From contig NW_013657662.1 of the NCBI RefSeq assembly GCF_000142905.1, positions 124,001-188,000 on the forward strand: 64,000 nucleotides of DNA. Direction: 5' to 3'. The position numbers were made by a program, and so were the translations under genes. Shown here in pieces: positions 56,213 through 64,000 of the stretch (positions within the stretch are counted from its first letter, which is position 1; every line of letters begins with the position of its first letter). The DNA is from Thecamonas trahens ATCC 50062 (lineage: Eukaryota; Apusozoa; Apusomonadida; Apusomonadidae). The notes under the pieces are model-generated. The model searched no databases, was not told the DNA's origin, and was given only the letters and a program-made list of their open reading frames with translations.

Positions 56213-57114
56213 ACCAAATGACCGCGCTCTCGGTGTGGTGATGAGGCTGGCTGCTGTAGATCAAGGTGTTGCGTGAGTGCCGTGGCGGAAAAAGAAGACT
56301 ACTGGCTGTGGGGGGAATAAAAAAAAGCACCATCACCCGCTGCGGCAAAGAAACCGGAGCGTAGAATCTGCCACAATGGCGCCAAAAGGCTGCCTTCACG
56401 AGCGAAGCTGAAGAAAGCCGCCTACCGCAACCATGACGCCGCGCCTGCAACACCATCGCCAGGAAAATGCCATCCGGGGACGGCCAAGCCCTCCGTGTCT
56501 CCCCACGTAACATATGCTCTGACCACTCTCCCCCCACACTGCCCTTCCCTGTCCACAACCCACATGCCTCCGGCAGCCAGCCGAGGCGCGCGCCAATGGC
56601 CAATAACCGCCCGCCGGCGTCATCCAGGTCTGAGCCAAGCGAGGTGGCGCCCCCTATGTCGACGGAAGGCCTCTGCTCACCACCGCGACCAATCTGCAGG
56701 AGATGGGAAGCATGGAATGCATACGGGACATGTCTAGCTCAGCTCAGTGGCCATCCTTTTCGGTGTGTGTGGCGTAGGCAGCGCTGAGAGCCGGCAGAGG
56801 ACGAGGCCGTTGAAAGAACGGCTTGGAAGGGAACATTCGTTCGCCGTGCCGCGCACATGCGTACCGCCGCCAATATGGACAACTGCGGTACGCAGTGCTG
56901 CTACAGGTGGTCTACATAGGGTTGTGATGGGTGGCTGCCTCCCCTAGCCCGAGATCCCGGTCAGGCCATGCCCTTTAGTCTCGCTATCGTGCGCCACGTA
57001 CTGTTCGAGAACAAACGAAGAATGTACGGTTTGAACAAAGTCAGGTGGCTAAAGGCCACACACACCCGCACTTTCCCCGGCCATCGCCAACCAGTTCCGA
57101 CTTGCCTTTGTTGT
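56213..57114. other. Intergenic region, 902 bp, no gene seen
   Basis: Longest gene-free stretch. It contains an A8 run at about 56320, an E2F-like site at 56378-56387, a CA/C-rich patch and an ACTGAG-type purine stretch. No ORF with protein-like composition and no tRNA-like folding is apparent. Confidence 0.6.
56378..56387 (-). promoter_or_regulatory. Possible E2F-binding site TTTTGGCGCC
   Basis: On the minus strand the bases read TTTTGGCGCC, matching the TTTSSCGC E2F consensus. It is 166 bp upstream of the zinc-finger gene ATG. One short match can occur by chance. Confidence 0.35.
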
Positions 57115-60100
57115 TCAACGACGCTTCTGACGCTTGTTCGGCGGGCCGCCACTGTTGCGGTCGCCTGGCCGCGACGGACGGTTTTTGCCGCGGTCGCCTC
57201 CGCGGTCGCCTCCGCGGTCACCTCCACGGTCGCCCCCGCGGTCACCTCCGCGGTCGCCTCCGCGGTACCCGCCACGGTCGCCTCCACGGTCGCCTCCGCG
57301 GTCACGGTCGTCGCGGCCGCGCTTGCGGTTGGCCGCGGCGTCTTCGGCCCTCGGTGCCGGTGAGCCGCTGTTGGCACGGCTCGGGGGGCCAGAGCCGCCG
57401 CCGATGCGATCGGCTAGGCGGCCACCGAGGCGGCGGTTGCGATCACTGGCACCACGGTCGCTCCCGCGGTCGCTTCCACGGTCGCTTGCGCGATCGCTCC
57501 CGCGATCGGATGGCCGTCCGCCAGGCCGTCCACCACGGTCGCGGTCGCGGTCGCGGTCGCGGTCGCGGACAGCACGGTCGCGGTCGCGAGCTCCGCGGTC
57601 GCCGCCCCGGTCGCCGCCACGATCGCTTCCGCGATCAGCCGGCCCGTTGCCACCCTTGCGATTGGCCTCGAGCGCGCGCTGCTTCTCACGCATCGCCTCC
57701 ATGGCGGCCTGGCGCTTTGCCTCGAGCTCGAGCTCGTGCTTGGACGGCGCGGCCTTGGCAGGTGCTGCCTTGGACTTGGACTTGGAGCCAGGCTTGCTCG
57801 ACTTGGGCGCCGACTTGGATGACTTGGGCGCCGGTTTGGACGCTGGCTTGGAATTGGACGTCTTCGACTTGGACGTCTTTGACTTGGACGTCTTGACCTT
57901 GGCCGGCGGGTCGGCCTTGGCCGGCGGGTCGACCTTGGCCGGCGGGTCGGCCTTGGCTGGCGGGTCGGCCTTGGCCGGCGGGTCGGCCTTGGCCGGCGGG
58001 TCGGCCTTGGCGGCAGCCGCACGAGTCCGGGAATTGGCCTGGCGCTTGGCCCTGTGGGCTCCAGCCGGCTCGCTGCGGCTGTGGCGCGAGGGCTGCCGGT
58101 CGGGCTCGTGGTCGGAGTTGCGACCGCGCTTGCGGGACGTGCCCGAGGCCGAGGCGACGACATCGACAGGCGCCGGGTTGGCAGCGCCAGCATAGCTGGC
58201 CGCATCAAAGAGGACGCCGCTGGTGGCCTTTTTCTTGAGCGCGTTCTCGTAGCGGAGCGAGAGGAGCTCGAGGTCGGAGCGCGGGGCGCCAGGGTTGGCC
58301 TTGGACTGGGCCTTGCACTTGGCGAGGACCGCCGACGCCGCCTTGAGCAGTGCGGCGTTCGACGAGACGACGACCGGAAAGTGGTCCTCAATTTTGGTGA
58401 GGACGACGAGAGCGTTGCGGACAGCCATGTGCTCTGGCGAGGAGAGGAGGGCAGTAAACTGGTGGCCAAGCGCAAGGTGGCACTTGAGAGCAAAGGCACG
58501 CCAGTTGTGGGCGAGCGTGGCGTCGTTGAGCGACGCAACGGGCACAGGCGGAAGCTCGCCATCGAGCGGCGGGACGGCAAGGACGGCCGACGACGCGTCG
58601 ACGCCGGGCGACTCCTTGTAGCGGGCGAGGAGTGCGAGCGACGACGCGAGCAGCCGCGCCACACGCCCGGCCTCGTTGGTCGACGCAGCAAAGACCCACT
58701 GCTTGACGTTGGCAAAGAGGGCGTGGAGGTAGCGGGCGAGGACAAAGCCCGGCGGCGCGAGCTGGATCAGCGCCTCCACAAAGGTGGCGCAGAACTGGGC
58801 GTCGAGGTGGGAGAATGGAGCGCGCGGGTAGACACAGCGGTGAACAAAGAGCGAGGCGGCGCCGGCAGCCGACTCGGCACTGGCAAACCAGGTCGAGGCC
58901 TCGGTGGCGAGAACCTTGCGGACGTACGCCACGTGGTCCTTCTGCACCCGCATCTCGGCCTTGAGGTCGAGCAGCATCTTGGAGTACCTCAGGAGGTTGC
59001 GCCGCTTCGACCGCGGCAGCCGGTTGTTCCTGGCCGCCTGCTCGGCGGTGAGCGCCGAGATCGAGGCCTCGATCTTGGCCTTTTCGGCTGCGTACTCGAC
59101 CGCCGGCACGCACAGGTCGTACAGCTCGAGCGACCAAAAGGCAGCAAAGAGCGCCGGCGAGAGTTGCGCGGCCTCGCTAGGAGGCAGCAGAGTAGTGGCG
59201 GCGTCGACACGCTGCGCAAGTGTCTTGCTCGCAGCCTCGTCGGTCACAACCTCGAGCGAGGACCAGAACGGCGCGACGGTGGCCTTGGTCTTCTTGTCGG
59301 CCTTTGGGTCGTCGCGCTTGGCGAGCGCGGCGGCGCGGGCGTCGACAACCGACGCCGGGGTGGCAAACGGCGTCGAGCCGAGGCGAGCGAGGAAAAACGC
59401 GGTCGCCACATCCAGCGCGTACTTGGCGACGCCGACGTCCGGCGGCGGCAGCTGCTTGGCGAGAGTGCCGGCCGGGACGTTGACGCGCAGAAACTCAACG
59501 TACTGCACAAAGGTTTCGTGACAAGCGTCAAAGAGGGCGCCGATCGGCTTGAGCGCCGAGAGGCCCGACTCGAAGATGATGGCAGACTTTTGCTGCGCAA
59601 TGAGAATGAGAAAGGGGACAAGTAGGTCCGCCGTGCTCAGCGCACGTTCCAGCCGGTGCGTCGCCCGCTCGGTCAGCTGCGCCGCAGCTACCTGCGCCGC
59701 AGCCTGGGCACCCGGATCGCCGGCCGCAGACGAAAAGGTCGAACCGAGGGCACGGAGCGTCGCCCCACCGGCGAGCGCGCCCAGCTGCGACGCCGTCATC
59801 TCCTCCACAACCTCGATGCCGGTCATGTTCGAGACTAGCTCTTTGAGCACAAGCAGGTCAAACGGCGAGCCGGCTTTGAGCTGGTTGGCAATGTACTGCA
59901 GGAGCGCAGGGAGACAGAGCCGCGAGTACTTGCGCGCCAACAGGCCAGAGAGCTTGGCCATGGCCTGCAGCCAGTCCGAGACCGTCGAGCCGTCGTCCTT
60001 GAGCCGCGATGCGCTCGGGTCGGCAAGCGCACCCACAATGGCGTACGAGGCAACATCAAACGAGAGCGGCGTAAGGTACTTGAGCGCTTCAACAACAGGC

Positions 60101-61979
60101 TCGATCATGTTGTCGTACGTCTTGAGTTGGCCAAACAACGTCTCGACCACAACAAGCGGATTGCCGTGCGAGAGCTTGCCCAGCACCCGCCCGTACTGCT
60201 TGGTGTTCTCGGCGGAGAGCCGGCGCAGCACGCCGCGAGTCTCAAACTCGACCTTGGCCCGCACAAACGTGAGCAGCGGGTGCGCATCGTAGGCATGTGC
60301 CGACCACCGCGCGTAGATCTCAAAGCGACGGGTGTAGCCGAGGTGGCCCAGCATGCCAAAGACGTCGGCGGCAAGGCCCGGATTGGCAGGAAGGAGAGAA
60401 AAGGCAGGGAGGAGGACGCCGCTAATGAGGTCCAGGATCTGGGCGGTAGCATCGTCGCCAATCCCGCCCTTGCTCAGCGCCGCGCCGCAGAGCCGCACCA
60501 TCTTGGCAAAGAGCTTGACGTCGGTGTAAAGGTAGAGGGAGAGCCACTCGAGGGCCTGGACCACGTTAGACTCACTCAGCAGCTCGTCAAGAGTGGTGAT
60601 CGAGGCACTCGCCAGCCGCTCGGCGAGCGACGGGCCGACGCCCGAGTTGTAGATAATGGCCGCGTACGGCGAGGCTGCCGCCGCCACCGAGTGGTAGTAC
60701 GGGTTGATCTGGGGAGTAATGATATTGACCAGCGCAGCAGCAACGCGCGGGTCGGCAACAGGGTTGAGCGCCGCAATCGAGTGCATGTAGCCATTGGCTA
60801 GCGACCAAGGCGCGTTGCGGAGGAGAGCAAGGCAGAGCCCGATCCGCTGGTTCGTCTCCCGTGGCTGAAGCGAGAGGACCGAGGCGGTGAGTTCGGCCCG
60901 CGCAGCAGCAGCCTCTGCAGCGGTGGCCGAGAGCGAGACGACCGACATCTTGGAGGCTGCGGTCCGGATGCGGTCCGAGGCCTCTTCAGCAGCACGTGAG
61001 CCGTCGGAGAGCGACGGCGAGAGATGCGGGTCAAGGGCGCCAAGCGTGATGGTGCCTGCGCGCAGGAGCGTGGCGGCGAGGTCGTAGAGCGAGTCGGGCG
61101 CGACGTCGCCGAGCTCGGTCTTGCCGGCGGCGTAGGTCTGGAACTTGAAACCGAGCACCTGGGCAATGGCACTAGCCTGCGAAGTATCAAGCAGAGCGAG
61201 GGCGTCGGCAGCCTCGTCGGCGGCGCCGATCTCGGCAGCCTCCAAGACGAGGTCCAGCACCCGATTGGGGTCGAGCGAAAAGTAGCCGACGAGCGAGTTG
61301 AGGTGCTTGCGCTTGCCGGCCACGCCGTCCGGGTGCGGCGAGTTGAGCAACGTCACCACCTTGGCGTAGCCCTCAGACTCTTCCCGGAGCAGGTTGTACT
61401 TGCACTGCGTGTAGTACCGGCGCGTCTTGGCCATCACCTCGCGCCTGGCAAAGACACGCGCCGACGGAATGAGCTTGGCCGCCGCCAGCACGTCCTCCGG
61501 CAAGCGGATCTTGAGATCAGACAACTCGGGCGCGCCGTCGTCGGCCGCTGCTAGCGCCGCCACAGTCGCACCCAGCGCAGCCAGGCTCTTGGCCTTGGCC
61601 TCGGCCTCGGCGGAGACCGCCAGCGCCAGCGAGACCATCCACAGAGCGTCGAGCAGGAGCTCGACCGCGCCCGCGGCGAGCACTGCTGCAGCCACCATAG
61701 CTCCGTCGACCTCGCCAGCAGCCACAGCCCATGTCAGGTCGACGACCGCCGGAAGGACGTCGTCGCCGCCGCCGCCTTTGGCCAAGTGCTGGCTCCTGCT
61801 TGCCACCAACTCGCTCGGTCAGTTTTCGGTCGGCGTGACCAGGGAGGGGAGGGGGAGAGGGTCAGGGGGAGGGAGGGGACGGGGAGGGGGAATGGGACAT
61901 ACACTGCGGCCGCACAGTCGTCACACGCCCGCCACGCCTCCAGTGTTGAGGCGTCTAGCGTGGTGTACGTGGGCGTCAT
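57115..61979 (-). CDS. THOC2: THO complex subunit 2 (THOC2/Tho2), two exons
   Basis: Exon 1 (61903-61979) encodes MTPTYTTLDASTLEAWRACD and continues to donor GT|GTATGT. Exon 2 starts at 61795 after GCAAGCAG and joins as 'AAVSQHLAKGG'; total 1585 residues. The family hallmark is 'RRYYTQCKYNLLREESEGYA' with 'LVGYFSLDPNRVLDLVLEAA', and 'FWSLELYDLCVPAVEY' further on. THOC2 is the scaffold of the THO/TREX complex, which couples transcription elongation with mRNA export and prevents R-loops. The C-terminal ~300 residues are disordered: repeated P-P-A-K-A-D units, Lys/Ser tracts, then (D-R-G-G)n and RS-like Arg/Asp repeats expected to bind RNA. The human protein is 1593 residues. A start codon inside exon 2 would drop the N-terminus. 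Confidence 0.92.
57170..57310 (-). repeat. 12-bp coding repeat (DRGG)n in THOC2 tail
   Basis: Tandem GACCGCGGAGGC-type units on the minus strand encode D-R-G-G repeats. A related D-R-x-x repeat lies at 57470-57620. Confidence 0.8.
57903..58012 (-). repeat. 18-bp coding repeat (PPAKAD)n in THOC2 tail
   Basis: About six copies of GGCGGGTCGGCCTTGGCC (plus strand) encode P-P-A-K-A-D or P-P-A-K-V-D. Confidence 0.85.
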
Positions 61980-62118
61980 GGTGGTGGGGTGTGGCGTGTT
62001 GGGCTCGGACAACAGGGGGAGGGGGAGGGGGGGGGGGGGGGGGGGGGGGGCATTGGTGTGACACGAGTCGCACTGCGTGTTTGCGGTGCGGTTGTCGGAA
62101 CGACTACCGGTAGGGTTG

Positions 62119-63072
62119 TTAGGAGAACGACGGCTGCGATGTGGCAACGTTGAGGAGGGCGGCGGTGGCGGCCGAGGGGACGGGGAGCGGGCCATCGAAT
62201 GACTCGCGGGCGATGTGCCAGTTGCCGTCGTCATCCTCGCGCCAGTGGACGCGGCGGACGCCGGTGCCGTTCTCGGTCGAGTAAGGACCAGACTGCTGGG
62301 CCTCGCGGCCGACATGCTCAAACTGGGCATCACCAAAGGCAAAGTCTGCAACCTCTGAATCGACGACGCCGGTCCAGAAGGCGCGGATACGGGCGCGGCC
62401 GACGACGATGGGCATGGGCAGGGCGTCAGCGGGCGGCGGGGCGAGGAGGGCCTCGTCGTTGTAGAGGGCAGCGATTTCTGCGGTGTTTCCGGCCTTGAGC
62501 AGAGTAATGAACATGGTGTTGGCCTCCTTGAGGGCAAGGACGGCAGCGTCGGGCGCCTGCGGCTCTGTGGGCTTGGTGCCTGTGGCGGTGGCGGCGGCGT
62601 CTGCGCGGTTGGCGACGGGGGTAATAACGCCACAGGCGATGAGCTGCGAGACGTCGATGTGGAGGATGAGCTTGCACATGAGCGGCAGCTGCTGGGTCGG
62701 ATCAGCAATGGCCGAGTCCGAGTGCAGCTGGATGGGAACGCGGCAGTTTGTGGCGCCGACCTTCATGCGCTCTAGGTCTGCGATGCGGAGGAGGCCGTCG
62801 CCGAGGACAATATCCTTCCGGAGGGTGTTGTGGTCGACGAGCTGAAAGTAGAGGATGTCGTTGCGGCCGACGGTGGCGGAGAAGGCACGGTCATCGCCCT
62901 CGCCCCACACGGGCTGGCGCGAGTTGTTAATCCGCTTGGTCTGGTGGACCTCCTTGGCGTTGACCTTGACCACCACGTACGTGTCGGGCGACTTGACAGC
63001 CACATGCTCGTACGGCGTGGCCGCTTGGATTTCGATAAAGACCTTGGCGGAGACCGCTCGTGTTGCGGCCAT
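62119..63072 (-). CDS. C2-like domain fused to an NTF2/SnoaL-like domain
   Basis: 317 residues from ATG 63072. The N-terminal ~145 residues resemble a C2 domain: 'PDTYVVVKVNAKEVHQTKRI', 'NSRQPVWGEGDDRAFSATVG' (the N-x-x-P-x-W-x-E turn), 'ILYFQLVDHNTLRKDIVLGD'. After an Ala/Thr/Pro linker, ~175-305 fits an NTF2-like/SnoaL DUF4440-type fold: 'LKEANTMFITLLKAGNTAEI', 'LYNDEALLAPPP', 'VVGRARIRAFWTGVVDSEVA' and 'WREDDDGNWHIARESFDG'. The combination is unusual to me. No catalytic residues can be named with confidence. The leader on the sense strand is C-rich. Confidence 0.7.
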   Translation of the reverse strand: MAATRAVSAKVFIEIQAATPYEHVAVKSPDTYVVVKVNAKEVHQTKRINNSRQPVWGEGDDRAFSATVGRNDILYFQLVDHNTLRKDIVLGDGLLRIADLERMKVGATNCRVPIQLHSDSAIADPTQQLPLMCKLILHIDVSQLIACGVITPVANRADAAATATGTKPTEPQAPDAAVLALKEANTMFITLLKAGNTAEIAALYNDEALLAPPPADALPMPIVVGRARIRAFWTGVVDSEVADFAFGDAQFEHVGREAQQSGPYSTENGTGVRRVHWREDDDGNWHIARESFDGPLPVPSAATAALLNVATSQPSFS

Positions 63073-63527
63073 GGTGACGAGTGACGAGGGGTTGAGGGGG
63101 GAGGGTTGAGGGGGAGGGGAGGAAGGGAAGGGGGAGGGGTGGTCGTGGACCAGGCAGCCAGGCAGCCAGGCGGCCAGGCGGCCGGGCGGTGAAGCGGAGA
63201 GGCGGCCGGGCGGCCAGAGTGGACCACGGGGGGGAGATGAAGTATGGATGCGGAGATTACGGGTGGTGGATGGTGGGGGGTGAGGGTGAGGGTGAGGGAG
63301 GATGCGGTCGGTGACGGGATATGGCGGTCGATCTGAGGGGTGGCGGGTGGTTAGAGACGGGGGAGGGGGAGAAGGGGAGGGGGCATGGCTGTCGGGTGGC
63401 GTCCAACGTGGTTCAGTGGCGGTTGGGGGCATCGGCAAGGGCAGGGAGGGGGAACACTCGACTGAGGCAGCACCGGCTGTAGGTGGGCGGCTGTAGGTGG
63501 GTGGCTGCGACAGTGGGAGGGGTTGGT
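63073..63527. other. Divergent intergenic region, G-rich
   Basis: 455 bp, strongly G-rich on the plus strand and C-rich on the sense strand of the leftward gene. It has imperfect GGCAGCCAGGCGGCCAGGCG repeats at about 63150-63215. No gene. Confidence 0.6.
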
Positions 63528-64000
63528 ATGGCTGACTACTTCTTTGACGACTACGTGGCGCCCGAGGCGGGCAAGGGGAAGAGCAAGAGCAAGAGCAAGC
63601 GCAAAGGGAAGGGGAGGGGCAAGGACCCGGGCAAGGTCACCGCAGGCGCAAGAGCAGACGCCGACAGTAGTTGGGCCGCCGCAGCAACAGCTGGTAAGGG
63701 TAAGGGTAAGGCCAAGGGTAAGGCCAAGGCCAAGGCGAGCACATCTTCAGAGTCCCGCATCCAGGCGCAGCCGCCATCGCGCAGAGCCAGCTCGCGCGCG
63801 GGGGGCTCACGCGGCAGCTCGCGGGCAGAGTCGCGGCGATCTGCAAAACACGGCTCAAACAAGTCCGGCGGGCGCGACTCGCCGCCGCGCGACGGACGTG
63901 ACTGGCGGCGGGAGAGCCGAGACAGCGCTGAGAGCGAGGAGGCGCCGGCGGCGCGACGGCAGCGCGGTCCGGTCACCTCGGTCTCGCGCGAGTCTGTCGC
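63528..64000 (+). CDS. Lys/Arg/Ser-rich protein, 3' partial at window edge
   Basis: An open frame from ATG 63528 (MADYFFDDYVAPEAG) runs 157 codons without a stop to the edge. After a short acidic/aromatic start it has Lys-Ser/Lys-Gly alternations ('GKGKSKSKSKRKGKGRGKD', 'GKGKGKAKGKAKAKAS'), then Ser/Arg-rich RS-like sequence ('RRASSRAGGSRGSSRAESRR'). Codon use matches the neighbours and the ATG is well placed (GTATGG). The opposite strand also has open frames, but those are shadows. Function unknown; RNA-binding or nuclear is a guess from composition. Confidence 0.6.
   Translation, partial: MADYFFDDYVAPEAGKGKSKSKSKRKGKGRGKDPGKVTAGARADADSSWAAAATAGKGKGKAKGKAKAKASTSSESRIQAQPPSRRASSRAGGSRGSSRAESRRSAKHGSNKSGGRDSPPRDGRDWRRESRDSAESEEAPAARRQRGPVTSVSRESV

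Overview
The window is 64 kb of GC-rich nuclear DNA from a unicellular eukaryote. Nearly every gene is a recognisable eukaryotic family: E2F, a MYST acetyltransferase, TFIIA, NOC4, THOC2, RasGEF, RhoGEF, NCS-1, Ras and SLC30A9. Introns are few, about 70-260 nt long, GT-AG, and usually sit near the start codon. Genes are very dense on both strands and low-complexity Ala/Pro/Ser/Lys tails are common. Composition and gene content remind me of the apusomonad Thecamonas trahens, but that is an inference from memory and the sequence alone cannot prove it.

Left third (1-21.5 kb). The C-terminal part of an atypical E2F7/8-like factor enters from the left edge. It is followed by an FtsJ-type mitochondrial rRNA methyltransferase, a helical-repeat protein, a secreted CBM9-like protein, a Tip60/Esa1-type acetyltransferase, an ecto-phosphodiesterase (ENPP), a RasGAP-VPS9 protein (GAPVD1/RME-6 type), a coiled-coil protein, a basic nucleolar-type protein, and two tandem paralogues that fuse a decayed aminoglycoside-phosphotransferase-like domain, an M23-like domain and a class III aminotransferase.

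Middle (21.5-43 kb). A 100-N scaffold gap separates exon 1 of the TFIIA large subunit from NOC4. Then come a coiled-coil RasGEF, an eight-helix membrane protein, a C2-RasGEF-PH protein, a tubulin-tyrosine-ligase-like protein, a coiled-coil protein, WDR54, SLC30A9, Ras, NCS-1 and a second coiled-coil protein.

Right third (43-64 kb). An SH3-RhoGEF-PH protein is followed by two head-to-head unknowns, an EF-hand protein, aminoacylase-1, a CBL-interacting protein kinase (CIPK) with a NAF motif, a C2H2 zinc-finger protein, THOC2, a C2-plus-NTF2-like fusion and the start of a basic Lys/Arg/Ser-rich protein cut by the right edge.

Together the window is rich in small-GTPase control (Ras, two RasGEFs, one RasGAP/Rab5-GEF-type protein, one RhoGEF) and calcium sensing (NCS-1, an EF-hand protein, CIPK). 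Points to follow first: four genes (ENPP, GAPVD1, C2-RasGEF-PH, SLC30A9) each lose frame at a TTT-TC site and are restored by one extra T; a complete CIPK lies near a calcineurin-B-like EF-hand gene; and start codons are regularly preceded by a G-depleted, CA- or C-rich leader on the sense strand. Start codons below were chosen as ATGs with conserved or sensible N-termini, not the longest open frame.
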